64,000 nucleotides of DNA from Bacteroidota bacterium. GTDB taxonomy: Bacteria > Bacteroidota > Bacteroidia > Chitinophagales > Chitinophagaceae. Where the stretch lies: contig JAFAFR010000079.1 of NCBI GenBank assembly GCA_023423405.1, forward strand, positions 1 through 64,000. The letters run 5' to 3'. Positions 49,309 through 59,012 of this stretch are shown in pieces (the stretch's first letter is position 1; each line of letters starts with the position of its first letter). The notes under the pieces are model-generated. The model worked only from the letters and a program-made list of their open reading frames with translations, did no database searches and was not told the origin of the DNA. The translations under genes were made by a program, and so were the position numbers.

Positions 49309-50916
49309 TTATTGTCGCAGTTTCTCCAGCGAAATATCGTCCAGGAAAATAGGCCGCCCACCTGTATTGGTAAAACACAGGCGTACGGTTTTACGGTTCT
49401 GCTCCGGCTCGGCGCTCGTGCGAAGGTCCAGCGAGGATCGCCGGAAACGACCGGCAGGACGAACCACCTGCCGCACACTGTCTTCAAAAACACCGGTTAC
49501 CTGCTCAACATTGCTCCATTCCGTTTTCAGCTCACCCCCGCCCCTGCTCCAGTACGCCAGGCGGTATGCCGTGGAATGATCGAGGTACACATATTGCTCC
49601 AGGCTTTGCCCCGGCTGCAACAGGAATCCACGGTCGCCCGTCCTTTTCGCTTCGCGCGAAACAGCGGCACTGCCTTCCCAGGGTCCAAGCCGGTCGCCAT
49701 ATTCCGCGCCGCCGTTGGGCAATTCGCTTTTCCCTTCTAACGGCCACTGGTAAGCGCGGATATAATCCACTTCCATGCTCACGGAACCGCCGCCGCCATA
49801 GCTTCCCAGGAAAACATTCATAAAATGATTGGGAGAGTATATATGGTGCTTATCAGTATATTCCTTTATAAGCTGCCCGTTGATATAATGTTTCACCGCC
49901 ACGGGCGTCCACAATATGCCATGCACCACCCAGGTATCGCGGTGTGTATATCCCTCAGCGATGTGCGTGGCCAGGTTGTGAACGAAACGCCCATTGGTAT
50001 CCACATTTCCGTGTAACACAAACTGCGCATTCAGGTACTCAAAGACATCAATTTCAAACACCTGGCCGCGGGGCCTTATGCCCTTTACACTGTTCAGCAC
50101 GGTTCCTTTTTCAAGATAATATTTCAGGTCGGGTCCCGGCGAATCGAACCAGAAAGCGGTATTCAGCCCCCGGGGCTTGCCGGTGCTGCTTCTTTTCACC
50201 CTTACTTCAAAATAACCGCCCCGGCTGTTGTCGAGCAGGTTCTCATTGGTGGCCCAGTCGTAGGTTTGGATCGAAGAGATCTTCTTATCGTTCTTTTTAT
50301 CATATACCTCCGCGGGCAGGGAGTCGTTCGTGAACAGGGTAATGGTAGATCCATTCAAGGTGTAAGCGGGCTGGGGCAGTTTGTTAGCACGAAGCTCCGC
50401 AGCGTTTACACCATACAGGTAGTCGATATTGGAATAGTAATTGGTCGACCACTTATTGCGGTTCAGCAGCGAATCGCTGAACTCATCCTGCCACCACAAC
50501 CGCATGCCTTCGGGCACAGCGGCAGAGCTGGGAATATCCAGTTGGGTGGCTTCTCCGGGCTCGGGTACCCAGTTGCGGATGGTCTTTACAGTGCCGGCCG
50601 GCGAAGGCGGAGTTGCTTCCCCTCCTGCCGGTTGCAGCCAAACCTGGTAAACGGTTTCGGGCAACACATCCTGTATGTAGTAGCGCAATTGCCCTTTCTT
50701 CATAAAAGCACCGGGCTGCGCCGGGCACTCACGGCCGGCGGACCAATACAGGAGCCAGTCCTGGTTTGCCTGGCAGCCTTTTAATTGCACCCTGATCCAA
50801 CTGCGTGTTCCCAGCAGTTCCGGCGTACAGGCGTTACCGGTAGATTGTGCTGCCAGGCCAGTCCACAGGCTGCTAATAAAGGCAACCAGCAACGCCATTC
50901 GAAATATTCTTTTCAT
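49309..50916 (-). CDS. Glycoside hydrolase family 16 protein
   Basis: A 535-residue secreted protein: signal peptide to about 23, an immunoglobulin/Fn3-like segment (about 30-115), a GH16 jelly roll (about 140-395) with the catalytic motif E288-I-D290-V-F-E293, and a C-terminal carbohydrate-binding-like beta domain (about 405-535). The bulged E-x-D-x-x-E motif occurs in laminarinase-, agarase- and carrageenase-like GH16, so beta-1,3/1,4-glucan or galactan is possible; specificity is not readable. It is downstream of SusC/SusD, separated by an attenuator hairpin. Confidence 0.87.
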   Translation of the reverse strand: MKRIFRMALLVAFISSLWTGLAAQSTGNACTPELLGTRSWIRVQLKGCQANQDWLLYWSAGRECPAQPGAFMKKGQLRYYIQDVLPETVYQVWLQPAGGEATPPSPAGTVKTIRNWVPEPGEATQLDIPSSAAVPEGMRLWWQDEFSDSLLNRNKWSTNYYSNIDYLYGVNAAELRANKLPQPAYTLNGSTITLFTNDSLPAEVYDKKNDKKISSIQTYDWATNENLLDNSRGGYFEVRVKRSSTGKPRGLNTAFWFDSPGPDLKYYLEKGTVLNSVKGIRPRGQVFEIDVFEYLNAQFVLHGNVDTNGRFVHNLATHIAEGYTHRDTWVVHGILWTPVAVKHYINGQLIKEYTDKHHIYSPNHFMNVFLGSYGGGGSVSMEVDYIRAYQWPLEGKSELPNGGAEYGDRLGPWEGSAAVSREAKRTGDRGFLLQPGQSLEQYVYLDHSTAYRLAYWSRGGGELKTEWSNVEQVTGVFEDSVRQVVRPAGRFRRSSLDLRTSAEPEQNRKTVRLCFTNTGGRPIFLDDISLEKLRQ

Positions 50917-50958
50917 CCTGCAACGATTATTGTGATACAGTTAAAGCATTCAAAATAA

Positions 50959-50985
50959 GAGGGCACCTCATAAAGAGGCACCCTC
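50959..50985 (-). terminator. Attenuator hairpin between susD-like gene and GH16
   Basis: On the transcribed minus strand GAGGGTGCCTC-TTTAT-GAGGTGCCCTC forms an 11-bp stem with two G-U wobbles and is followed by TTATTTTG. Stem-loops after susD genes commonly reduce expression of downstream enzymes relative to the transporter. Confidence 0.6.
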
Positions 50986-51009
50986 CCGTCTTTGAGACCA
51001 AATCAAAAC

Positions 51010-52527
51010 CTACTTATAGCCCTCATTCTGGGCGATCACGCCATTGCTCTGCGTTACCACCGACCGCGGCAGGGGCAGCAATACTTTGTAGCTTTCGGCA
51101 GTAGTCGACCCATCGTCGATGGCCCTTTGAATGAATTTATTCCAGCGGACCAGGTCGTCTTTCCGCCAGCCCTCACCCCACAATTCAAAAAGGCGTTCGT
51201 CCTGCAGCTTTGCCAGGAAGGCATCGTGCGAAAGCCCTTCCGGCAGGTCGCCCAAACCGGCCCTGTGGCGCACCGCGTTCACGGCGGTATAGGCTTCCGT
51301 GTTGGGCGCGCCATTCGCTTCGTTGATGCTTTCTGCCAGCATCAGCAGCACATCTGAATAACGGTAGATGGGAAAATCAACTCCGCTGTTCTGCGAATTG
51401 GCTTTGGAAGGGTCGGGCGAAAATTTCATCGGCACAGCGCCCATGTCGCCGCCCGTACGTGCATTGCGATATTTGATAGTTCCGTCGGGGTTTTTACCGT
51501 TGGGATAGGATTCCATCAGCATCTTCAGCCGCTTGTCGGTGGGGTCAAATTTGTCGTAGGAAGTCCAGCGCATTTTATAACCACCCCAGGCTGTCAGCGG
51601 AATCCCGGAAGGATCCACGTAGTCGGAAGGCAACGAATGCGCCAGCCACATATTCGTATACTGGTCACCGGCAGTAGGTGAACAAACCACGGCAAGGATC
51701 ACTTCAGGAGAATTGCCGCCCTTGTTCTGGACGCTGAAATTATCCTCATAATTGTCCTCCAGCCCATAACCCAGGCTTTGCAACTGCTGCCCTGTAGACA
51801 CCGCTTTGGCCCAGTTCTTCTCGTGCATGTACAGTTTCATCAAACCGGTAAGCGCCGCGGCTTTGGAAAAGCGGCCATAATCCTGTCCTGAGAATTTATC
51901 AGGAAGACTGGCAGCCGCATCCTGGTAATCCTTTTCGATCTGCGCAGCCACTTCGGCGGCGGCAGGGCGCGGTAAGAAAGGTGCGTTGGGATCTGCGGCA
52001 ATGGCAGGATCGGTTACAATGGTAATGGGACCATAGTTAAAGTAAAGCAGTTGCGCATAGTGTGCGCGCAGCGCTTTCAGCTCACCCACATAACGGCTCT
52101 TCAGGTCATCTGCAATGTCGGCTTTCTGGATGCCGTCTATCGCAATGGCGATGCGCGAAATATAGGGCATATAACGGTTATAGTTATGCGTTACCCAGTC
52201 GAAGTCGGGGTTGTAGTTGAGGGTATGCATAATGGGCCAGTTACCGCCCCAGGCGCATACGCCTTCGTCGGTAGTCATCATGGCCTGTGTGCGCCAGGCA
52301 TAAGTGCCGGAGGTCCAGCCGCCCTGCCAGTCGCTGCCGCCTGCGAGGCCCGTATAGGCTGCGTTCACGGCGGCCACGGCCCCTTCGGGTGTGTTCACCA
52401 CATCGGAAAGATCGCCGTAGCTTTTATATTCCAGTCCCTTTTCGCAGGAAGTGGTCAGCAGCAATCCCGCAAACAGCCCTGCTGCCAGGAAAGCGCGTCC
52501 GGATCGTATATTGATATGCATGTTCAT
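51010..52527 (-). CDS. SusD/RagB-family nutrient-binding lipoprotein
   Basis: A 505-residue outer membrane lipoprotein (lipobox LLTTSC, Cys about 28), with TPR-rich SusD-like N-terminal helices and C-terminal RagB domain (NGAPNTEAYTAVNAVRHRAGLGDLPEGLSHDAFLAKLQDERLFELWGEGWRKDDLVRW). It binds the substrate over the SusC pore. It is 20 bp downstream of the SusC gene and upstream of the GH16 gene. Confidence 0.95.
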   Translation of the reverse strand: MNMHINIRSGRAFLAAGLFAGLLLTTSCEKGLEYKSYGDLSDVVNTPEGAVAAVNAAYTGLAGGSDWQGGWTSGTYAWRTQAMMTTDEGVCAWGGNWPIMHTLNYNPDFDWVTHNYNRYMPYISRIAIAIDGIQKADIADDLKSRYVGELKALRAHYAQLLYFNYGPITIVTDPAIAADPNAPFLPRPAAAEVAAQIEKDYQDAAASLPDKFSGQDYGRFSKAAALTGLMKLYMHEKNWAKAVSTGQQLQSLGYGLEDNYEDNFSVQNKGGNSPEVILAVVCSPTAGDQYTNMWLAHSLPSDYVDPSGIPLTAWGGYKMRWTSYDKFDPTDKRLKMLMESYPNGKNPDGTIKYRNARTGGDMGAVPMKFSPDPSKANSQNSGVDFPIYRYSDVLLMLAESINEANGAPNTEAYTAVNAVRHRAGLGDLPEGLSHDAFLAKLQDERLFELWGEGWRKDDLVRWNKFIQRAIDDGSTTAESYKVLLPLPRSVVTQSNGVIAQNEGYK

Positions 52528-52547
52528 AATGATCTTTGTTTTGCTTT

Positions 52548-55500
52548 TTAGAAAGAAGCGTTTATTCCAAATACATAGCTCTTGATCAGCGGATAGAAAT
52601 TATCCGTATTCAGCTCGGGATCGAGTCCGGGATAGCTGGTGATCGTGAATGGGTTCTGCATGTCGAAGGAGAGCCTGAAATTGGAGAAGAGCTTTTGTTT
52701 CGCGATCAGCGTACGGGGCACGGTATAACCGAGCGTAATGTTCCGGCAACGCAGGAAGGAACCATCTACCAGCCAGTAGTCGGCACTGTTCTGGTAACCT
52801 ACGTATTTGCTGTCGGACAATGCCGTGGGGAAATTGCCGTCAGGATTGGCGAAGGTCCAGCGCGTAGATGAAACGGGCATAGCGTTGAAACCAAAAGCAT
52901 TGGTGGTATTCTCCTGCGCACGGCCGTTGGCATAGGGCGACCATTTCTTCTGCACCAGCCCCGACATGAAAATGTTCAGATCGAAATTCTTAAACGTGAG
53001 CTGGTTGCCGAACCCGAAATTGAAGCGGGGATCGGCATTACCGATATAGGTAATATCGGCTGCTGTGATAGAGCCATCGGGACCAATAAGATTACCGGAA
53101 GCATCATAGCCATGAATATCTTTCAGGATGAGGCCACCCGGAAGCATGCCAGCCATTTGCGCAGGCTCCTTGCCATTACCACCCTTGTATACGCCCTCCG
53201 ACTGGATACCGAAGATTGGGTTGAACAGTGCATCCCTGCCACTGGCAACTGCATATTTTTCCAGCACTGCCAGCGCTTCGGGCGAACGTTCCACCCAGTA
53301 GTTGAGATAGTGTGAAAAATTGATGGTGGTAGACCAGCCCAGTCCGCCTGCAGATTTTGGAACAATATTCTTCGATTGCAAAGCGATGTCGTAACCGGTT
53401 GACCTTGTTTTTCCGGCATTGCGGTAAACACCGTTGATGATGAACCCGGACGGATAGGGAACAAAAGTGATCAGGTTGCGGATGGTTTTGTTGAAATAGT
53501 CAACAGAAGCACTGAGGCGGTTGTTCCAGAAACCCAGATCAAGACCGATGTTCAGCTCGCCTGCTGTTTCCCAGGTAAGATTGGGATTCGCATCGCGCGA
53601 CAGTATCAAACCGGAATTGACAACACCCATGCCGAAATAGGGACTCTGTGCCGTTCCATATTGCTGGAAGGCCGAAGCGCCAAATTCGCTGTTGCCCGTT
53701 TCACCGTATCCTGCACGCAGCTTCAGGAAAGAAACAGCACCTACGCTTTGCATAAAGGACTCGTCAGAGATCACCCAGCCGGCGGAAACGCCCGGGAAAT
53801 AACCCCATTTCTTATTGTCAGCGAATACGGAAGATCCATCCCTGCGCAGCGAAGCCTGCAGCGTGATATTGCCGTTGAAGGTATAGATGGCGCGGGCAAA
53901 ATAAGAAGCCCAGGTGGTTTGAGCGCGGTTAGACCCCACCGTTGGACGCACGGCCTGACCGGCGCCCAGGTTGTAATACAGCATCACGTCGGAGAGGAAG
54001 TTTTGGTTGGCGGCATTGAAGCCTTCCCAGTCGGTCCGCTGGTAGTTGTAACCCACCACGGCGCTGATGTTGTGGAGCGATCCGATGGCCTTGTCGTACG
54101 ACAAAGTATATTCCAGCAGCTTTGACCTTGCTTCTGATTCGGAAATGCTCGCGGCGCCATTGGCCTGCTGGCCATAATAAAAGGTGCGCGGAAAATAAGT
54201 GGACCTTTTTGAAGAAGACCGGTCGTAGCTGAATTTGGCCCTGGCCTTGAGTTCGGGAATGATCTTCCATTCGCCGTAGGCACTGCTCAGCGAACGGTTC
54301 GACGCTGTTTTATCGGTAACCGTGCCGTAAGACAATGGGTTGGGAATATTGGGATAATAAGGGCTCAGCGGGTAAGAACCATCGGGGTTCTGCAGCGGGA
54401 TATTGGGCGCCCAGTAAATGGCTGCTGTTACAATACCGCCGTTTTCGTTCACACCCCCGGTGATGGTGTTATCGGCATCGGAATTCGACAGAATAACGCT
54501 GGCGCCCAGCTTGATCTTTTCAGATACAACCTGGTCTACATTGATCCTTCCATTGTAACGTTTATAACCGGTACCGATGATCACGCCTTTCTGGTCGAAG
54601 AAATTCCCGGAAGCGAAATAGGATGTTTTTCCATTACCGCCGGAAAGCGAAAGGTTATGTTGCTGCGTGTAACCGGAACGCGTGATGGCGTCGGTAGCCG
54701 TTTTATCGGAATTGGTCGCCGCATCGATCTCAGACTGGCTGTAAATGGGCGTATAGGGTGTAACGCTACCTGCGTCCACGCTTCCGTAATAAGGAGCGAT
54801 CTTATTGTCGCGGTACCACATTTCTTCACGCAGCAGGTTGCGCTGGATCATATAATCCTTTGCGCCGTATACCGGATACATTTTATCCACGCGCTGGATG
54901 CCGTAGCTTCCCATGTAATCGAGTTTGGCTTTCCCTTCCACGCCTTTTTTGGTGGTGATGAGCACCACGCCGGCGCCTGCACGGGCTCCGTAAATGGAGG
55001 CGGCGCTGGCGTCCTTAAGGATCTCGATGGAAGCAATATCATTCGGGTTGATGAAATTCAACGGCGATTTATCGACCCCGCCGCTGCCATATTTTGAACC
55101 ACCCACATCGCCGCCCATGCCGGGTTGACCGGCAGCATCGTTTACCGGCACGCCATCTATTACATAGAGCACGCCTGCGTTGGCAGAAGAGGGATTACTG
55201 CGGATCTGTACGCGCACGCCCGCACCCGGCTGACCCGTAGGCTGTATCACCTGCACGCCTGCGGCCTTGCCCTGCAGCGCCTGCTGGAAATTCGCGTTCA
55301 CCGAGGTGTTCATGTCCTTGCTTTTGATGCTCGATACGGCGCCGGTGAGGTTGCGTTGTTTCACACTGCCATAGCCGATCACCACGATCTCTTCGGCGGC
55401 GGAAATTTTCCGTTGCAATACGACCTGGTCGAGCGGACCATTTACCGGGATCTCCACCTGCTCAAAACCAACGAATGAAACAATAAGTGTACCCGTAAGG

Positions 55501-56039
55501 GCTGGTACCGAGAGCGTGAATTTTCCATCGGCATCGGTAGCGGTGCCAATATCGGTTCCTTTCAGTTTTACCGATGCACCCGCCAGCGGATTGCGATTTT
55601 CGTCGAGGATGCGGCCGCTGATCTCTACCGGAAGTACGGCAACGATCGCTGCCCGTTCTGCGGCAGGCCGTTTGTTCTTGATCACGATGGTGCGGTCCAC
55701 GATCGTGTATTCAAAAGGAAGGTCGGCCAGGCATTTGTTCAGGGCCTCCGCCAGCGGCAGGTTGCTGAGGTCGAGATTGACCCTCGCCGCGTCCTTAACG
55801 GCCTTGATCTCGTACCAGAAATAATAGCCGGTTTGCTTTTCGATCTTTTTGAAAACAGACTCCAGCCGCGCGTTCTTCTCCTTCAGGGAAACCGTTTGGG
55901 AGAACCCGTTGGCGCTCGCCTGGAGCATGGTGGCAGTGAGCAATATGATGGTTAGCCTCATTACTAACAGCGTTTTGGTGAGGAGAGCCTTTCTGCCGTG
56001 CAGTTGTGGCAAAAGACTCCCTATAGCAATAAATTGCAT
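52548..56039 (-). CDS. SusC/RagA TonB-dependent transporter with STN domain
   Basis: A 1163-residue outer membrane transporter: signal region to ANGFSQ, an N-terminal secretin/TonB (STN) signalling domain (about 60-120, SVFKKIEKQTGYYFWYEIKA), carboxypeptidase-regulatory domain (GRILDENRNPLAGASVKLKG), TonB plug (GVQVIQPTGQPGAGVRVQIR, VLYVIDGVPVNDAAG) and a large barrel. The STN domain is diagnostic of regulation through FecR and an ECF sigma factor, both present upstream. Signals from substrate import control the locus. Confidence 0.95.
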   Translation of the reverse strand: MQFIAIGSLLPQLHGRKALLTKTLLVMRLTIILLTATMLQASANGFSQTVSLKEKNARLESVFKKIEKQTGYYFWYEIKAVKDAARVNLDLSNLPLAEALNKCLADLPFEYTIVDRTIVIKNKRPAAERAAIVAVLPVEISGRILDENRNPLAGASVKLKGTDIGTATDADGKFTLSVPALTGTLIVSFVGFEQVEIPVNGPLDQVVLQRKISAAEEIVVIGYGSVKQRNLTGAVSSIKSKDMNTSVNANFQQALQGKAAGVQVIQPTGQPGAGVRVQIRSNPSSANAGVLYVIDGVPVNDAAGQPGMGGDVGGSKYGSGGVDKSPLNFINPNDIASIEILKDASAASIYGARAGAGVVLITTKKGVEGKAKLDYMGSYGIQRVDKMYPVYGAKDYMIQRNLLREEMWYRDNKIAPYYGSVDAGSVTPYTPIYSQSEIDAATNSDKTATDAITRSGYTQQHNLSLSGGNGKTSYFASGNFFDQKGVIIGTGYKRYNGRINVDQVVSEKIKLGASVILSNSDADNTITGGVNENGGIVTAAIYWAPNIPLQNPDGSYPLSPYYPNIPNPLSYGTVTDKTASNRSLSSAYGEWKIIPELKARAKFSYDRSSSKRSTYFPRTFYYGQQANGAASISESEARSKLLEYTLSYDKAIGSLHNISAVVGYNYQRTDWEGFNAANQNFLSDVMLYYNLGAGQAVRPTVGSNRAQTTWASYFARAIYTFNGNITLQASLRRDGSSVFADNKKWGYFPGVSAGWVISDESFMQSVGAVSFLKLRAGYGETGNSEFGASAFQQYGTAQSPYFGMGVVNSGLILSRDANPNLTWETAGELNIGLDLGFWNNRLSASVDYFNKTIRNLITFVPYPSGFIINGVYRNAGKTRSTGYDIALQSKNIVPKSAGGLGWSTTINFSHYLNYWVERSPEALAVLEKYAVASGRDALFNPIFGIQSEGVYKGGNGKEPAQMAGMLPGGLILKDIHGYDASGNLIGPDGSITAADITYIGNADPRFNFGFGNQLTFKNFDLNIFMSGLVQKKWSPYANGRAQENTTNAFGFNAMPVSSTRWTFANPDGNFPTALSDSKYVGYQNSADYWLVDGSFLRCRNITLGYTVPRTLIAKQKLFSNFRLSFDMQNPFTITSYPGLDPELNTDNFYPLIKSYVFGINASF

Positions 56040-56182
56040 AGTTTTGTTTGTTTGGGTGAATGAAAGGCAGTTCGCGATGTTCTGTCGGCAAGCCCAATTA
56101 TTGCCGGGTTCCAGGCCAATGGAATCCGGTTTTTTATGTGCCGTGGGAAGGGTTCTTTTTTATGTTATCATGGCGTAGGGGT

Positions 56183-57484
56183 TTATGGTTTAACTACAAT
56201 CGTTCTGTTCTCCACCTCAAAATGGATATTGCTCTGCTCCAGTATTTTCAAAACATTGGAGAGATTGGTGCCGCGGGTGATCTTGCCCGAGAACTGGCGC
56301 TGGGGAATGGTTCCCCGGAACACCACGTCGAGATCGTACCACCGGCCGATCTGCCGCATGATGGTTTGGATATCTGCGCTGCTGAAATCGAAGAGCCCGT
56401 TTTTCCAGGCCATGACTTCATCCACATCGATATCGTTGAAAAGGTGCGGCTGGCTGTCAGCGTTTAGCCTTGCCTGTTGGCCTGGCCGAAGGGTCAGGGA
56501 TTGCGGTGCGCCTGCACCCGTAACCGCTACGCTCCCTTCGAGCAGGGTGATGCGCGATTCGGGCTCATCGGCATAAGTATTTACATTGAAATGGGTGCCC
56601 AGCACTTTGATTTCCATGCCATCTTTTTCTACAATAAAAGGCATGGCGGATGCTGCAGCGGCCTGGGGCCGGGAAGCACCTGTTACCGGGCCGGAGACCT
56701 TCGCCACTTCAAAATATACTTCCCCGGTTACCGATACGCGCCGTTCTTTGCCGGTAAAGGCCGTGGGATACCGGAGAGAAGAAGCGGCGTTGAGCCATAC
56801 GCCGGTACCGTCGGGCAGCACCAGTTTGTATTGTCCGCCGTTGGGCGTCTGGATGGTATTGTAGCCAATAGGCGCAGCACCTGTTGCCTCCGCCTGGTAG
56901 CGGATCTGGTCGTTGGGCAACTTAATGATGCGTGTGCCGCCCTGGCTGGCGAGTTCGCCGTTGGCGGCGCTGTCGAGCAGCAGGCTCGATCCGTCGGCCA
57001 GGATCAGGGTGGCGGTATTTCTTCCCGGGGCTGCATCTCTTTGCACGGGCTCAGTGTTGGCAACGGGCGGTGCCGGCACAGGAGTAACGGAACTATCGGT
57101 CATGAACAACCGCCGGCCGCCCAGGATGAACACCAGCAGTATAGCAGCAGCAGCGGCCCAGGTCCAGGGACGGCGCAACAATGGTTTGGAAGGGGTGAGC
57201 GGAATAACGGGCGGCCTCTGGTCGCCGGCGGCATTGTAACTGCCTGCATTGTCCTGCAGCGGCAGCAGATCCGCAAAGGACCTGGCTTCCGCGCCGGCAT
57301 CGGCCATCTCCACTTTCACGAGGCCGTATAAGCGCTTTGCCTCCGCGGCGGTTTCGCGGAGTCCAGGCACCAGCACAAATTGCTGCTCCCATTTTTCCCT
57401 TTCCTTTTCGTCACCGGCGCAGTACAGCAGAAAGGATTCATCTGCCAGTAGATCGGCGGCCGACTTTGGTGTATTATCGTTCAT
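56183..57484 (-). CDS. FecR-family anti-sigma factor
   Basis: A 433-residue inner membrane regulator: cytoplasmic N-terminal anti-sigma region (1-100), transmembrane helix (PWTWAAAAAILLVFILGG, about 110), FecR domain (GQYKLVLPDGTGVWLNAASSLRYPTAFTGKERRVSVTGEVYFEV) and C-terminal DUF4974/STN-contact domain (ADIQTIMRQIGRWYDLDVVFRG). It holds the sigma factor until SusC's STN domain signals. The gene lies 144 bp upstream of SusC and 167 bp downstream of the sigma gene. Confidence 0.93.
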   Translation of the reverse strand: MNDNTPKSAADLLADESFLLYCAGDEKEREKWEQQFVLVPGLRETAAEAKRLYGLVKVEMADAGAEARSFADLLPLQDNAGSYNAAGDQRPPVIPLTPSKPLLRRPWTWAAAAAILLVFILGGRRLFMTDSSVTPVPAPPVANTEPVQRDAAPGRNTATLILADGSSLLLDSAANGELASQGGTRIIKLPNDQIRYQAEATGAAPIGYNTIQTPNGGQYKLVLPDGTGVWLNAASSLRYPTAFTGKERRVSVTGEVYFEVAKVSGPVTGASRPQAAAASAMPFIVEKDGMEIKVLGTHFNVNTYADEPESRITLLEGSVAVTGAGAPQSLTLRPGQQARLNADSQPHLFNDIDVDEVMAWKNGLFDFSSADIQTIMRQIGRWYDLDVVFRGTIPQRQFSGKITRGTNLSNVLKILEQSNIHFEVENRTIVVKP

Positions 57485-57651
57485 GCGCTGTAGTTAAAAG
57501 ATGGCTTCAACCTAAGAAGAAAAAAAGCGCCCCGATTTCCCAAAGCAAAAAGGGAATTTTTACGAAATAGCGCAATCGTTTGCGGGAATAAAAGCGGGTG
57601 AAATCACGGAAAAAACTGCGGCGCGCGGCGGGCGGAAAGGAATGCCGGCGT

Positions 57652-58245
57652 TCAGAAACGCAGCAGCAACAGGCAGGCGAGCAATGCCGGAAGCGCATCG
57701 CGCAAATCGACGGCCAGCACTTTGATGGCGTTATAAATGGTATTATAAGCCGTCTTCACGCTGATACCGGTGGCCTGTTCAATTTCGCGGTAATCCATGT
57801 TCCGGAAGAAGCGGAGTTCAATCAGCTCTTTCTGCCTTCCTGTTAATTTGGACAGGGCCGCATGGACCTTTTTCCGGAGCTCGTCGGACTGCTGGATGGC
57901 GATCAGTATTTCTTCATAGGAAGTTTCGGCCGATGCATAGAGTTCGGGCTCGGGCACCAATACCCGCCGGGGCTGTTCCCTGGCATGGAAAATATTTCTA
58001 CGGATGCAGGCAAAAAGATAGGCCCTGACATTTTTGACCGGCTTTAACTGGCGGTGGTGCTCCCAGATGTTCAGGAACACATCGTTGACCGCATCTTTTG
58101 CCGCATGCAGGTTATCGGTGAGCTGAACACCATAGCTCAGCAGGTCTTTGTAATTGCTTTCATACAGGGCGAGCAAGGCATCGGCATCGCCTTCCATCAG
58201 TTTCTCCCATAGCCCGGATAAATCCTGTAATTCTTTAGCAGACAA
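57652..58245 (-). CDS. ECF RNA polymerase sigma-70 factor
   Basis: A 197-residue ECF sigma factor: region 2 (ALYESNYKDLLSYGVQLTDN, AKDAVNDVFLNIWEH) and region 4 (LTGRQKELIELRFFRNMDYREIEQATGISVKTAYNTIYNAI). The start is a TTG at 58245; an ATG at 58250 is out of frame. The C-terminal tail is hydrophobic (LPALLACLLLLRF), which is unusual but seen in SusC-linked sigma factors. It should transcribe the SusC operon under FecR control. Confidence 0.9.
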   Translation of the reverse strand: MSAKELQDLSGLWEKLMEGDADALLALYESNYKDLLSYGVQLTDNLHAAKDAVNDVFLNIWEHHRQLKPVKNVRAYLFACIRRNIFHAREQPRRVLVPEPELYASAETSYEEILIAIQQSDELRKKVHAALSKLTGRQKELIELRFFRNMDYREIEQATGISVKTAYNTIYNAIKVLAVDLRDALPALLACLLLLRF

Positions 58246-58262
58246 ATCATGTGTTCTTGCGC

Positions 58263-58270
58263 CAAAAATA
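58263..58270 (-). promoter_or_regulatory. -7 element upstream of the ECF sigma gene
   Basis: TATTTTTG on the minus strand matches TAnnTTTG and lies 17 bases before the TTG start, implying a very short leader. No clear -33 TTTG is present at the expected distance. Confidence 0.35.
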
Positions 58271-58425
58271 GGCGATTTCTACCAGTGGCCCTCAGTGGTC
58301 CCGGTTTTTACACTGCACCATCCAGCACTGCTGCCCACCCCGACAGGCCGGGGGTTTCACGGTTTTTTGTAAGTTTGAGCCCGGTCCAGTTGCCGGGTCG
58401 CTGGAAAGAAACCGTTTACCAAAAC

Positions 58426-58902
58426 ATGCCATTCATCTCCATATTTCGCAAGAACCGTTCTGTCCTCCTGTACGGGTTTTTACTGGCCCTGCTGGTTTTT
58501 ATCTTGAAATGGCTGCAATGGAAATTCCTGATCGTTGAAAACGCCATAGACATTTACATTGGGCTGATCGCTGTATTTTTTACGATCCTCGGCGTTTGGG
58601 TAGCCACACAGCTTATGAAGCCCAGGGTGGAAAAACTGATTCTTGAGAAAGAAGTGTTTGTGACAGTACCGGCGGAAGGCCCCGTCGACCAGGCCGAACT
58701 GCAAAAGCTGAACCTGAGCAGCCGGGAATACGAAGTGCTGCAACTCCTGGCCAAAGGTTACAGCAATGCAGATATCTCGAAAACCCTCTTCCTCTCCCTC
58801 AGCACGGTTAAAAAACATGTTTCCAGTCTTTTTGTGAAAATGGACGTAAGAAGCCGCACACAGAGCATTGAAAAAGCCAAAAGATTGAAAATCATACCAT
58901 AG
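58426..58902 (+). CDS. LuxR-type HTH regulator with two membrane helices
   Basis: A 158-residue protein with two N-terminal transmembrane helices (VLLYGFLLALLVFILKWL and IDIYIGLIAVFFTILGVWVATQL) and a C-terminal LuxR HTH (LSSREYEVLQLLAKGYSNADISKTLFLSLSTVKKHVSSLFVKM). It would be a membrane-tethered transcription factor. ATG 58426 is chosen because the longer frame lacks protein character. Divergent from the sigma gene and 110 bp before a DUF4199 gene, with which it may form a unit. Confidence 0.85.
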   Translation: MPFISIFRKNRSVLLYGFLLALLVFILKWLQWKFLIVENAIDIYIGLIAVFFTILGVWVATQLMKPRVEKLILEKEVFVTVPAEGPVDQAELQKLNLSSREYEVLQLLAKGYSNADISKTLFLSLSTVKKHVSSLFVKMDVRSRTQSIEKAKRLKIIP

Positions 58903-59012
58903 CCGGAGCTATACTTTGGTATCAATTAACGCCGGCGCTGCATTTTGGTACTTAAGTATACCGGCTATCCTCCTTATTGGTTTTAGTTTTGAAGCAATCA
59001 AAAGATACAAAC

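Noticed and set aside
49221..49493. Leftward 90-codon frame between CLC-F and GH16
   Set aside because: It overlaps the fluoride aptamer and the 3' end of the GH16 gene in another frame; no support.
58249..58425. N-terminal extension of the LuxR-type regulator
   Set aside because: The sequence before ATG 58426 has no protein-like pattern and overlaps the divergent sigma promoter region.
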